Shown: one piece after another, positions 10,001-17,217 of the stretch
Numbering within the stretch: position 1 is the stretch's first letter
Layout of the letters: each line of letters starts with the position of its first letter
DNA from: UBA4720 sp038227135
Lineage (GTDB): Bacteria > Gemmatimonadota > Gemmatimonadetes > Gemmatimonadales > Gemmatimonadaceae
Assembly (NCBI GenBank): GCA_038227135.1
Contig: JBBRQC010000008.1
Coordinates: forward strand, 24,237-88,236
Direction of reading: 5' to 3'
Length of the DNA stretch: 64,000 nucleotides
Program-made: the position numbers and the translations under genes
Notes under the pieces: model-generated
Told to the model about the DNA's origin: nothing
The model's input: the letters and a program-made list of their open reading frames with translations, nothing else
Databases searched by the model: none

Positions 10001-10150
10001 GTCTTCTATATCTACTTCGACGAGCTTCCTGATCGGGTCCGCGGCTTCACCCGGCGCGCGGCATCCAGGATTCGCGCGCGAAGAGCTGCGTCGCTAGCGC
10101 CGAGCGAGCACCAGCGAGCAGATCAGACTCAGCCGGTTGGTGGGCCGTGA
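7004..10150 (+). CDS. RND multidrug efflux permease (AcrB/MdtB-MdtC-like)
   Basis: A 1048-residue proton-driven inner-membrane exporter. It shows the HAE1 layout: TM1 (about residues 10-30), a large periplasmic loop, a TM2-6 block (about 335-490), a second loop and a final TM block (about 845-1010). The GFVVDDAIV motif near residues 394-402 carries the paired Asp of the proton relay. Sequence blocks such as YTRLAVSDLPTVDFPTIQV and the GTG start directly on the adaptor stop are typical of MdtB/MdtC-type pumps. Only one permease gene is present, so it is probably a homotrimer. Likely substrates are drugs, bile-salt-like compounds or metabolites; none can be read from sequence. Its 3' end overlaps the convergent propeller gene by 22 bases. 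Confidence 0.94.
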   Translation: MTALFIRRPVMTALVMIGILFFGAVSYTRLAVSDLPTVDFPTIQVNANLPGASPETMAAAVATPLEKQFSTIAGIDNMTSSSGLGGTSITIQFSLDRSIDAAAQDVQAAISQTLRSLPLGIPPPSYRKVNPADQPIIYFALTSKTMPLSQLDEYGETFLAQRISMVPGIAQVLVFGGQKYAVRVQLDPTSLANRGIGIDEVASAIGTQNVSMPTGTLWGLSKASTIKANGQLQNAQQFRQMVVAYRNGAPVHLDELGQVLDDVENNKVANWYNGDRSVVLAIQRQPGTNTVAVANGVKTLVESLRDQIPPSVSIQTLYDRSVSIEESVADVKFTLMLTLFLVVMVIFVFLRNVSATIIPSLALPMSLVGTFAVMYLMGFSLDNLSLMALTLAVGFVVDDAIVMLENIVRHMEMGKNPMKAAFDGAAEVGFTILAMTVSLTAVFIPLLFMGGILGRLFHEFAVTIGTAILVSGFVSLTLTPMLASRFLKPPSHTRGRLFNASERIYTRILNRYESSLEWVMLHRFIALMFSLAVLVGTVVLFNIVPTGFIPTQDTGQIIATTEAAQGTSFKDMVAHQQQIAAIVARDTNVAGFMSAVGAGGGSGNQGRVFLGLKPRGERLSADEIVAELRPKLSSVPGMSVFMQVPPAIQIGGRPAKSQYQFTLQGTDIAVLDSSAKRLEARMRDIPQIQDVTSDLQIANPEVNVAIDRDRAASLGVSAQQIESALYDAYGSRQVSTIYTPNNQYMVIMELLPQFQQDVNALRMLYVRSEKGDLVPLSAVATITQGVGPLSITHAGQLPAVTIAFNTRPGIALGQATSAVEAAAALTVPSTVTMSFSGTAQAFQASQQGLLALLILAIFVIYMVLGILYESFIHPATILTGLPFAAFGALLALLVFRMPLDVYGFVGLILLVGIVKKNAIMMIDFALEAERTQHITPEKAIVQAASVRFRPIMMTTFAALMATLPIALGTGAGAEARRPLGVAVVGGLAFSQLVTLYVTPVFYIYFDELPDRVRGFTRRAASRIRARRAASLAPSEHQRADQTQPVGGP

Positions 10151-11124
10151 AGAATAGTCCCCTGCCCACCAACGATCGATACGTCGGCGGCTGAACTACC
10201 CCAAACTGATCCGAGGAAGAGCGTGGTTCCGCTCGAGGTGCCCGCGGTCCAACTGGTACCGTCGAAATGAAGGATCGTCCCGTAGCTTCCTACAGCCCAG
10301 ACGTCGGAGGGCGATGCACCCCATACGCCGTAGAGATCGCGTGTCGTGCCACTGGATGCAGCTGACCAGGCGGTACCGTTGTAATGGAGAATGATGCCGC
10401 CGGCGCCGTTGACAACAGCGCTCCCGCCTACAGCCCATATGTCCGACGCTGAGGTCCCCCAGACTGCTGACATGTCGTCAGTCGTGCCGCTCGCGACGTT
10501 CGTCCAGGTGGTGCCGTCGTAATGGTAGATCGTACCCACCGTGCCGGTCGCCCATACGTTGGTCGCAGACGTTCCCCAGACTCCGAAGAACCTTACTCCG
10601 GTGGGGCCAGTGAAAGCGGTCGACCAGGCCGTGCCGTCGTAATGCAGAATGGTCGCACTGGTACTCCCACCGACAGCCCACACGTCGGAGGTAGATGTTC
10701 CCCAGACGTTGTAAAGGGTTTGCGGTACGCTGCCGCTGGGAACAACCGACCAGGCGGTGCCGTTGTAGTGAAGAATTCCAGCAACCCCACCGGTGGCGCC
10801 GACCGCCCAGACATCGGTTGCCGATGTACCCCAGACACCGCCCAGGAACCAGGCAGCGCTGAGAGTGTTGGTCGAGAAGCTCGTGGACCAGGTCGTCCCG
10901 TTGTAGTGGACGACGACTCCGTAGTTGCTCACGCCTCCCACAGCCCACGCATCTGATGACGACGAGCCCCAGACGGCGTTGAGGTAGTCGACAGATCCGC
11001 TAGCGACGACCGACCAGGTCGGACCCGTTGGATTGGCGCTGATTGGATCGCCACTATGGCACGACGTGAGAACGAGAGGCGTGAGGACAGCCGGTATCAA
11101 ACCCGCGAGAAGCCGTAGCTTCAT
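10129..11124 (-). CDS. Seven-repeat beta-propeller lipoprotein of unknown function
   Basis: A 331-residue exported protein. The N-terminus has a signal peptide ending in a lipobox (L-T-S-C). The rest is seven repeats of about 42 residues built on VWGTSxxDVWAVG ... ILHYDGTxWS, consistent with a seven-bladed propeller. The last copy is degenerate (DVSIVGG) and the C-terminus stops at an 'ILHG' strand. ATG at 11124 is chosen because it puts the signal peptide at the N-terminus and has GGA five bases before it; the frame stays open to 11187. Repeats of this style are known in surface proteins of myxobacteria and related groups, but no function can be assigned. It is monocistronic and convergent with the RND permease gene. 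Confidence 0.75.
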   Translation of the reverse strand: MKLRLLAGLIPAVLTPLVLTSCHSGDPISANPTGPTWSVVASGSVDYLNAVWGSSSSDAWAVGGVSNYGVVVHYNGTTWSTSFSTNTLSAAWFLGGVWGTSATDVWAVGATGGVAGILHYNGTAWSVVPSGSVPQTLYNVWGTSTSDVWAVGGSTSATILHYDGTAWSTAFTGPTGVRFFGVWGTSATNVWATGTVGTIYHYDGTTWTNVASGTTDDMSAVWGTSASDIWAVGGSAVVNGAGGIILHYNGTAWSAASSGTTRDLYGVWGASPSDVWAVGSYGTILHFDGTSWTAGTSSGTTLFLGSVWGSSAADVSIVGGQGTILHGPPTG

Positions 11125-11191
11125 AACTTCCACTCTGCGAATATGGTGTGTTGTTACGAGCCGAAGGTCGGCTTTCCGCCTGCTCAACTAG

Positions 11192-11274
11192 TACCCGGGA
11201 CGAGACTCGAACTCGTAAGGCCATAGGCCGGGGGATTTTGAGTCCCCTGCGTCTACCGATTCCGCCACCCGGGC
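11192..11274 (-). tRNA. tRNA-Leu (anticodon CAA)
   Basis: Read on the minus strand this 83-nt segment folds as a class II tRNA. The acceptor arm GCCCGGG pairs with CCCGGGU, followed by discriminator A. The D-arm GCGGAAUCGGUAGACGC is typical of tRNA-Leu. The anticodon stem GGGGA/UCCCC encloses loop CUCAAAA with anticodon CAA (decodes UUG). There is a long variable arm and a T-arm with GUUCGAGUC. The 3' CCA is not encoded (ACT follows), so it must be added after transcription. Confidence 0.95.
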
Positions 11275-11305
11275 ACACCCCCAAATTTAGCTGGCGGAAA
11301 CGAAA

Positions 11306-11329
11306 AAAGCGCTCGACGACCGCTATCGA
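11306..11329 (-). terminator. Possible weak terminator after the sigma-factor operon
   Basis: On the minus strand an AGCG...CGCT dyad is followed directly by six Ts. The stem is only about four base pairs, so the call is weak. It is placed 40 bases after the stop of the LTxxQ protein gene. Confidence 0.3.
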
Positions 11330-11368
11330 GAGCCGACCTACGTTATTCCACCGTCGCCTAGCGGATTT

Positions 11369-11911
11369 CTACGGCAAGCGCTTGGTGCCTGGACCTCGGC
11401 GCAATCCCTGGCGCTGACCGAATTCGGGACTCTGGGTCCCATCGTTGCGGGCGAGCTCCTGCGCGCGCCGGCGGACCTGCGCCTGAAGCGAGAGATACCC
11501 GGCGCGCTGAACGGGAGTAAGGAACCGCGCCAGATCCTTCTGCTCAGCCTCCACCAGCGCGATACGCTGTTTCTGGAGACGCAATGCATCGTCGAGAAGC
11601 GCGCTCACGTGCTGCTGGTTCGCCTGATTCCCGGCGGTCATCTCGATTCGGAGCTGGCGTCGCGTCTCGCGTTCCTGCATCACGAGCTGGTTCTGCTGCG
11701 GGGCGAACCGCGCATTGGATTGAGACAGCTGCGCGAGCTGCGCATCCGTTAATCCGAGCCTCTGTTGCGCGACCCTCGCTGATTGTTCGCGGAATCGCTG
11801 CTCCAGCGCCGCGCGATTGGGGGTAGCGGATCCGGCCGGCGCTTGTGCGGTGATCGAAGTCGCGGCAAGGAGAAGAGAGAGAGTGGTAAGCCCAAGAATT
11901 CGTCGCATCAT
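11369..11911 (-). CDS. Exported LTxxQ-motif (Spy/CpxP-like) protein
   Basis: A 180-residue protein with an N-terminal signal peptide (about residues 1-23, cleavage after TAQ or nearby). The mature part is a charged, Gln/Arg-rich helical protein. Two LTxxQ motifs, LTDAQ and LTPVQ, are the hallmark of the Spy/CpxP/ZraP periplasmic chaperone-sensor family. Start ATG overlaps the anti-sigma stop as ATGA (a second ATG follows directly). Placed third in an operon with an ECF sigma factor and its anti-sigma factor, it could be a periplasmic sensor or chaperone for that stress pathway. This role is inference from family and context. The C-terminus is Arg/Gly-rich. Confidence 0.7.
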   Translation of the reverse strand: MMRRILGLTTLSLLLAATSITAQAPAGSATPNRAALEQRFREQSARVAQQRLGLTDAQLAQLSQSNARFAPQQNQLVMQERETRRQLRIEMTAGNQANQQHVSALLDDALRLQKQRIALVEAEQKDLARFLTPVQRAGYLSLQAQVRRRAQELARNDGTQSPEFGQRQGLRRGPGTKRLP

Positions 11912-12531
11912 CTTGATCCCTGGTCTGGAGCGTCGCTGTTGTCAACCGTGATAACCGGACCCGGCTCGGTTGCCGGAAGCGCGTCAAAGTTGTTGAGGTC
12001 GTCCATCAGTTGGCGGAGGTTTGTATCACTCAGACCATCGACAGCCGTCGCCAGAGCAAGCGCGTGCGGCGCCGATGTCGCACTAGCTCCCGTGCTCTTC
12101 GGCGCTATCGTCGCCACCTCACCAGGCTTGGCGGCTTGGGTCGAGCCATCACCAGGCGCCTGCGAGCGAGTGATTGTCGCGACCGGTGCCAAGGTTGGCG
12201 TCTTCTGAATCATGAGCAGTGAGCCGCCACCGAGAACGACTACAACGAGGCTTGCCGCAACCAGCCACGACACGATCCGCGACCGCGCGGGGGCCCGAGC
12301 CGCTGGAACGATCGTGCGATAGGGCGGGATCTGCCGGACGACGTGATCGACGTCGATTGCGGGGATGAAGACCGCAGCAGACTTGACCGTGCGGAGTACT
12401 GCCAGCTCCTCCGTGCACTCCTCACAGAGCGAGATATGCGCTTCGACCTGCGCTCTCCGATCGGCGTCGAGCTTGCCGTGCAAAAGATCAGGGAGCATTT
12501 CCTGGATGTCGAGCTCAGTGCACTTATTCAT
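11908..12531 (-). CDS. Membrane-anchored anti-sigma factor (zinc-finger type)
   Basis: A 207-residue predicted inner-membrane regulator. The N-terminal cytoplasmic part carries the anti-sigma zinc-binding signature with H32, C36 and C39 (HxxxCxxC). A single transmembrane helix is at about residues 86-107, and the remaining roughly 100 residues are a low-complexity periplasmic domain. It should bind and restrain the ECF sigma factor encoded just upstream; the genes overlap by eight bases. The following gene starts on its stop codon. Family assignment rests on the zinc motif, topology and position. Confidence 0.85.
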   Translation of the reverse strand: MNKCTELDIQEMLPDLLHGKLDADRRAQVEAHISLCEECTEELAVLRTVKSAAVFIPAIDVDHVVRQIPPYRTIVPAARAPARSRIVSWLVAASLVVVVLGGGSLLMIQKTPTLAPVATITRSQAPGDGSTQAAKPGEVATIAPKSTGASATSAPHALALATAVDGLSDTNLRQLMDDLNNFDALPATEPGPVITVDNSDAPDQGSR

Positions 12532-13081
12532 CTCTCAAGAACTCCTTTACCGTCTGGATCGCGTTGTGGTAGTGAACCCTGGCAGCCCCTTCCGTGCTCC
12601 CCACGACCAGCGCGATCTCCTTGTATGACAACCCCTGCTGCACCCTCAAAGTGAATACTTCCCGCTGCGTTGGTGAGAGTGCGTCGAGCGATTTCCTCAC
12701 CTTTTCCTGCGCTTCCTCCGCGATCATCGAATCGAGCGCGCCGTATTCACTGACATGATCGGATTCCTCTACTGGCACCGTTTCCCTGCTGCGTCGCTCC
12801 GAGCGCCGCCGATCCAGCATCAATCTCCTCTCGATCGTGAACAGCCACGTTCTAAGCGAGCTTTCCCCCCTGAACGAATCGAGCGAAGCAAACGCTCTCA
12901 CGAACGTGTCCTGCACGAGCTCCTCGATATCTTCCCGTTCACCGGCGCTCGCCGCGAATCGCGCCAGCGCCTGCGAATGTCTGCCCACCAAACGCGTGGC
13001 TGCGCGGCTGTCGCCCGCCTTCCAGCGTTTGATCAGCTCCATATCGGTCTCGTCGGGCCTGGCTTCGGGGCTTGGCGTCAT
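12524..13081 (-). CDS. ECF-family RNA polymerase sigma factor (RpoE-like)
   Basis: A 185-residue sigma factor. Region 2 includes DIEELVQDTFVRAFASLDSF and RTWLFTIERRLMLDRRR (about residues 50-95). Region 4 is a helix-turn-helix (about 132-180, ALSPTQREVFTLRVQQGLS then YKEIALVVGSTEGAARVHYHNA). ATG start with GAGG five bases upstream. Co-transcribed with an anti-sigma factor and an LTxxQ protein, so it probably directs an envelope-stress or metal-stress response. No clear self-promoter could be recognised in the 115 bases before it. Confidence 0.93.
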   Translation of the reverse strand: MTPSPEARPDETDMELIKRWKAGDSRAATRLVGRHSQALARFAASAGEREDIEELVQDTFVRAFASLDSFRGESSLRTWLFTIERRLMLDRRRSERRSRETVPVEESDHVSEYGALDSMIAEEAQEKVRKSLDALSPTQREVFTLRVQQGLSYKEIALVVGSTEGAARVHYHNAIQTVKEFLRDE

Positions 13082-13196
13082 GGAGCCTCAACCGGTAGAC
13101 GCTCCGGACCCCCTGCCGTTAAGGCCGATTGACCGCGCATTATCAGGTTCATACCTTCGCGCTCATCGATCACAAAGCTACTACCTGGAGGGACGC

Positions 13197-13904
13197 CTGA
13201 CTGCACGACGCCGTCTGGATCCGCCTGAGCGCATCGCTCACCGCGGGGCACACCAGACCCATCCAGAGAACTCGCTTTCGGCGTTCGAGCGCGCCATCGA
13301 GCTCGGCGCCGATGGCATAGAGCTCGACGTCCACGCTACACATGACGGGCTTGTTGTCGTCCACCACGATCCGGTGGTGCACGCCAGGCATCCGCAGCGG
13401 CCAGCGCATAGGGCGATCGTCGACCTGTCGGCCGCCGACCTCGAGCGGTTCCCTCTCGCTGACGGTACTCGCATTCCGTCGCTCCACGAAACGCTCGAGA
13501 TCGTTGGAGACAGGGCAATCGTCTACGTCGAGATCAAGGCGCGGGGCATCGAGCCGCTGGTCACCCGTTGCATCCGCGAGTCGGAAGCCACCTGCTCGGT
13601 TCATTCGTTCGATCACCGCATCGTCCGAACCGTCAAGACAATCCTCCCCACCATCAGAACGGGTGTACTCGAAGTTTCGCGGCATATCGATCCGACCGCA
13701 TCCCTCATCGCCGCGTCCGCCGAAGACCTGTGGCAAGAAGTCGATTCGATCGACGAAGAGACCGTCGAGCGCGCGCACTCGATCGGAGCGAGAGTCATCG
13801 CGTGGACGGCGAACGAACCCGCCCAGTGGAGAAGATTGCACTCAATCGGCGTCGATGGTCTCTGCACCGATCGCATCGCGGAACTTGCGACATTCGGCTG
13901 GTAA
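13197..13904 (+). CDS. Glycerophosphodiester phosphodiesterase (probable CTG start)
   Basis: A cytosolic enzyme expected to hydrolyse glycerophosphodiesters to glycerol-3-phosphate and an alcohol. From the proposed start it is 235 residues, normal for bacterial GDPD. Family motifs are present: HRG at residues 15-17, metal ligands Glu and Asp in GIELDVH, and VVHHDP. A later VYVEIK supplies another conserved Glu. CTG at 13197 is preceded by GGAGGG with a four-base spacer. An in-frame ATG at 13080 has no such site and would overlap the divergent sigma-factor start, leaving no promoter space. The frame continues even further upstream only as antisense of the sigma gene. Start choice is moderately sure; family is sure. 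Confidence 0.85.
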   Translation: MTARRRLDPPERIAHRGAHQTHPENSLSAFERAIELGADGIELDVHATHDGLVVVHHDPVVHARHPQRPAHRAIVDLSAADLERFPLADGTRIPSLHETLEIVGDRAIVYVEIKARGIEPLVTRCIRESEATCSVHSFDHRIVRTVKTILPTIRTGVLEVSRHIDPTASLIAASAEDLWQEVDSIDEETVERAHSIGARVIAWTANEPAQWRRLHSIGVDGLCTDRIAELATFGW

Positions 13905-13956
13905 CCGGGCTACCTTATCCCGACCCAGAATCCATCTTCGGAGGACTGTCCTTCAA

Positions 13957-15375
13957 ATGCGTGTTTTATGCTGCCTCCTGCTTGCGGGAGCGACTGCGTG
14001 CGCCAGTGGCGCAACGCAGGCCCGGACTTCGTCGACACCAGCCCGAGACTCCGCGCAGACAGGTCCGGGGCTCGGAGGCATATCGATGCCAAACGCGGAT
14101 CCTTTTCCCAGCACATACACACCATTTCCGTCTCGCACGACGGTGATCCGAAACGTCAACATTCTCACTGCTGCCGGGCCGTTGATCCGGAACGGAGCAA
14201 TCCTGCTCCAGAACGGGAAGATCGCCGCGATTGGAGCGATCGTTAACGCGCCCCCGGACGCCTTCGTGATCGATGGAGCCGGCAAGTATGTGACTCCAGG
14301 GATCATCGACGATCACTCCCATCTCGGAGTCTACGCCGCCCCTGGCGGCAACGCGCTGAGCGATGGCAATGAGGCGACGAACCCGAGTACTCCGTATGTG
14401 TGGGCGGAGCATTCTGTGTGGCCGCAGGATCCGCAGTTCCCACGTAATCTTGCCGGTGGAGTCACGACGCTTCAGGTGTTGCCGGGATCCGCAAACCTGA
14501 TCGGCGGACGGAGCGTCGTCCTGAAGGTCGTGCCCGGGCGCACGGTTCAGGCGATGAAATTTCCTGGCGCCAAGTACGGCCTCAAGATGGCGTGTGGCGA
14601 GAATCCCAAGCGAGTCTATCAGACTCGCGGGCCCTCGACGCGAATGGGCAATGTCGCCGGCTATCGGTCGGCGTGGATTGCGGCTGAAGGATACCGCCGC
14701 AAATGGGACAAGTGGAACGCGGATCACAAGGGTGATCCGCCACAACGGGATCTCGGAAACGAAACGTTGGCGGAAGTTCTCCGCGGAAACATTCTCGTTC
14801 ACAACCATTGCTACCGCGCGGATGAAATGGCGCAGATGATAGACATCGCGCATGAGTTCGGCTACAAGATCCGCTCGTTCCACCACGGCGTCGAAGCGTA
14901 CAAGATCGGCGACCTGCTCGCCAAGGAAGGAATCGGAGCTTCGATCTGGGCCGATTGGGGGAGCTTCAAGATGGAGGCGCTCGATGCCGTAAAGGGAAAC
15001 ATGGCGCTCGTCGATCACGCGGGCGCACGAGTCATCGTGCACTCTGACGACCCTTCGGGCTCGCAGCGACTGAACCAGGAAGCCGCGAAGGCGATGGCTG
15101 CCGGCGCGGAGATAGGGTTGCCCGTGAGCGAGGAGCAGGCCATTAAGTGGCTTACCATCAATCCCGCCTGGGCACTCGGTCTCGACGACAAAATTGGCTC
15201 GCTCGAGCCTGGCAAGAACGCTGACGTCGTCCTCTGGTCGGGCGATCCATTCAGCGTCTATACTCGCGCCGAAAAAGTATGGGTCGATGGGGCGATGCTG
15301 TACGACCGCATGGACCCATCCGAGCAGTGGCGCACTGACTTCGAGCTCGGCTTCGTGCCGTTCACCAGGAACTGA
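13957..15375 (+). CDS. Exported amidohydrolase (imidazolonepropionase-like), intact metal site
   Basis: A 472-residue exported metal hydrolase. The N-terminus is a signal peptide ending at A-T-A-C, a possible lipidation site. The composite sheet 'NVNILTAAG..IRNGAILLQNGKIAAIG' is followed by the HxH motif (TPGIIDDHSHLG). Further expected ligands are present: His in VHNHCYRADE and SFHHG, and Asp in VIVHSDDPS. The C-terminal part GSLEPGKNADVVLWSGDPF closes the sheet domain. Substrate is unknown; relatives act on cyclic amides, peptides or lactone-like compounds. ATG 13957 has GGAGGA about eleven bases upstream; the frame stays open further upstream, inside the previous gene. Followed after three bases by a divergent paralogue. 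Confidence 0.85.
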   Translation: MRVLCCLLLAGATACASGATQARTSSTPARDSAQTGPGLGGISMPNADPFPSTYTPFPSRTTVIRNVNILTAAGPLIRNGAILLQNGKIAAIGAIVNAPPDAFVIDGAGKYVTPGIIDDHSHLGVYAAPGGNALSDGNEATNPSTPYVWAEHSVWPQDPQFPRNLAGGVTTLQVLPGSANLIGGRSVVLKVVPGRTVQAMKFPGAKYGLKMACGENPKRVYQTRGPSTRMGNVAGYRSAWIAAEGYRRKWDKWNADHKGDPPQRDLGNETLAEVLRGNILVHNHCYRADEMAQMIDIAHEFGYKIRSFHHGVEAYKIGDLLAKEGIGASIWADWGSFKMEALDAVKGNMALVDHAGARVIVHSDDPSGSQRLNQEAAKAMAAGAEIGLPVSEEQAIKWLTINPAWALGLDDKIGSLEPGKNADVVLWSGDPFSVYTRAEKVWVDGAMLYDRMDPSEQWRTDFELGFVPFTRN

Positions 15376-15378
15376 CCG

Positions 15379-16674
15379 ATGAGACCACTCATTTCTTGTG
15401 TTGTGATTTCGGTCGCGGTTGCATTCGCGGTAGTCAACCCCGCTGCCGCGCAAACCATCGCGATCACGGGCGGGAAGGTTTACCCGGTGAGCGGTCCGCC
15501 CATCGAGGGTGGAATCGTTGTGATCGTGAACGGCAAAATCGCCGCGGTCGGCCGGAATGTGGCTATACCCGTCGGCGCACAGCGCATCGACGCGACGGGT
15601 AAAGTCGTCACCCCCGGCTTCGTGAATTCGTCGACCCAGCTCGGGGTCCAGGAAGTCGCGCAGGTGAGCGACACGCGTGACATGTTCGCCCGCGGCAAGG
15701 ACAACATCGCCGCGGCATTCACGGTGTGGGACGGACTCAATCCGAACTCCGTGATGATGGCACCGGCTCGCAAGGAAGGAATCACCAGCTTCATCGTCAT
15801 GCCGACGGGCGGTTTGGTTGCCGGCCAGGCCGCATTGCTCGACGTCGTTCCCGGAACGACGATTGACATGATCATCAGAGCGCCCGTTGCGATGATCGCC
15901 GAGGTTGGTGATCCCCAGTCGGCGGGCGTCAATTCCCGCGGCGAGCTGATTGTCAAGCTGCGCGAGCTGCTGGAGGACACGAGATTTTTCCAGACGCACA
16001 GGGATGCGTTCGATCGCGCGCAGACTAGGCCGTTCGCGGCAAGCCGGCTCGATCTCGAGGCGATGATCCCCGTCATTCAGGGCAGGCTCCCACTTGTCGT
16101 CGTGGTCGATCGCGCATCGGACATCGATGCCGCCATGAGGATCGCCCGGGAGTTCAACGTGAAGCTGATGATCGGGGGCGGCGCGGAGGGCTGGATGATG
16201 GCGGACAAGCTCGCTGCGGCGCGTGTGCCCGTTCTCACGGGAGCCATGAACAATATTCCGGGCGGTTTTGGCGCGCTCGGCCAACGGCAGGAAAATGCCG
16301 CGCTGCTGAGAAAAGCGGGCGTGGAAGTCGCGCTCATCGGGAATGCGGGTGGAGGCGACGAGGAAGCGTTCAACGTCCGCAATCTGAAGCAGGAGGCGGG
16401 CAACGCGGTAGCGTACGGAATGACGTGGGATGACGCGTTACGAGCCGTGACGCTCGCTCCGGCGGAGATCTTCGGCGTAGCGGATCGCGTCGGATCACTC
16501 CAGCCCGGTCGGGAAGGCAATGTGGTGGTCTGGAGCGGCGACCCATTCGAGTTCAGCACCAGAGTGGAGCATGTGTTCGTCCGCGGCCACGAGTACAGCG
16601 ACAAGACCCGGCAGGACCTCCTGATGGAGCGTTACAAAACTCTGCCGAACACCCACAACAATCCGCCACAGTAG
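15379..16674 (+). CDS. Exported amidohydrolase-fold protein lacking metal ligands (probable pseudoenzyme)
   Basis: A 431-residue protein with signal peptide (cleavage AAA-Q near residue 25). It follows the same architecture as the gene before it: GGKVYPVSGPPIEGGIVVI, TPGFVN, and a final GSLQPGREGNVVVWSGDPF. Every metal ligand of the paralogue is replaced: the HSH motif reads S-T-Q, the VHNH segment reads VVVD, SFHH reads IGGG, and the Asp of HSDD reads GNAG. It may be a non-catalytic partner or binding protein of the upstream enzyme, or a hydrolase with a different mechanism. It is intact over its full length with no frameshift, so it is unlikely to be a decaying pseudogene. Confidence 0.8.
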   Translation: MRPLISCVVISVAVAFAVVNPAAAQTIAITGGKVYPVSGPPIEGGIVVIVNGKIAAVGRNVAIPVGAQRIDATGKVVTPGFVNSSTQLGVQEVAQVSDTRDMFARGKDNIAAAFTVWDGLNPNSVMMAPARKEGITSFIVMPTGGLVAGQAALLDVVPGTTIDMIIRAPVAMIAEVGDPQSAGVNSRGELIVKLRELLEDTRFFQTHRDAFDRAQTRPFAASRLDLEAMIPVIQGRLPLVVVVDRASDIDAAMRIAREFNVKLMIGGGAEGWMMADKLAAARVPVLTGAMNNIPGGFGALGQRQENAALLRKAGVEVALIGNAGGGDEEAFNVRNLKQEAGNAVAYGMTWDDALRAVTLAPAEIFGVADRVGSLQPGREGNVVVWSGDPFEFSTRVEHVFVRGHEYSDKTRQDLLMERYKTLPNTHNNPPQ

Positions 16675-16688
16675 CACCCGGATCAGCC

Positions 16689-16724
16689 AAAAAAAGGCTC
16701 CCGGAATCCGGGAGCCTTTTTTTT
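16689..16724. terminator. Bidirectional rho-independent terminator
   Basis: A perfect 9-bp stem, GGCTCCCGG/CCGGGAGCC, with an AAT loop (16696-16716) is flanked by seven As on the left and eight Ts on the right. It can terminate both the amidohydrolase transcript (plus) and the transcript ending at 16754 (minus). Confidence 0.92.
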
Positions 16725-16753
16725 CACGTTAAATCGGGTGAGATCTCGCGATT

Positions 16754-17104
16754 CTAGCTCGCCGAAGTCGGATAGTCCTCGCTCGTGGGAGCGGTGGTAG
16801 CCCCGGCTGAGGATGTGCGAGACGCGGCCGACTGCTGCCGTCTCAGCTCGATCTCTGCCTCGAGGCGCGCCGCCTCTGTGTCGTGCGTCTCCAGCGTTGC
16901 GGCCAGACGGTCGAACGTCGCGGCGTCCAGATCCCTGCCGCTCTTCTTCGCGCGATATACCGCGTAGCCGAGCGACTGTGCAGCCTTGTCGGCAAGCTGT
17001 CGGGTGCGGAACGCCTCGAGTCGTGTCTTGCCATCGTCGAAGGCATCCTGGGCGGCCTTTCCGGCGCGGTCGAGCTCCTGTTTCAGTCTATCGAGTAGTG
17101 GCAT
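16754..17104 (-). CDS. Small helical hypothetical protein
   Basis: A 116-residue cytosolic protein I do not recognise. It is predicted to be mostly alpha-helical and rich in Ala, Arg, Glu and Asp, with a Ser/Thr/Ala-rich C-terminal tail (about residues 95-116). ATG at 17104 gives a compact start, MPLLDRLKQELDRAG; the frame remains open up to 17188 but that part overlaps the rpmA terminator. It lies between two terminators, so it is probably its own transcript. No signal peptide, membrane helix or metal motif is visible. Confidence 0.6.
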   Translation of the reverse strand: MPLLDRLKQELDRAGKAAQDAFDDGKTRLEAFRTRQLADKAAQSLGYAVYRAKKSGRDLDAATFDRLAATLETHDTEAARLEAEIELRRQQSAASRTSSAGATTAPTSEDYPTSAS

Positions 17105-17173
17105 CGTTGTCTCGCGTAAGAGGTAGCTGCAGCACTCAATCTTACGCAATTCTACAGCCGGTTGTTTCGGAAA

Positions 17174-17196
17174 AGAAAAAAGCCCCAAAGGGGCTT
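17174..17196 (-). terminator. Rho-independent terminator of the rplU-rpmA transcript
   Basis: On the minus strand the stem AAGCCCC/GGGGCTT with a three-base loop (17180-17196) is followed by a T-rich run (TTTTCTTTT after the stem). It lies 21 bases after the rpmA stop codon. Confidence 0.9.
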
Positions 17197-17217
17197 TTAT
17201 TCGGACATGACCGCGCT

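Noticed and set aside
10129..10150. Assembly error as the cause of the 22-base convergent overlap
   Set aside because: Both proteins end naturally in frame and convergent 3' overlaps of this size occur elsewhere in the window (rlmN and the LytR_C gene).
13966..16284. 772-codon open frame on the minus strand opposite the two amidohydrolase genes
   Set aside because: Its product is Arg/His/Asp-rich with no recognisable domain, and both plus-strand genes have signal peptides and family motifs. It is a high-GC antisense shadow.
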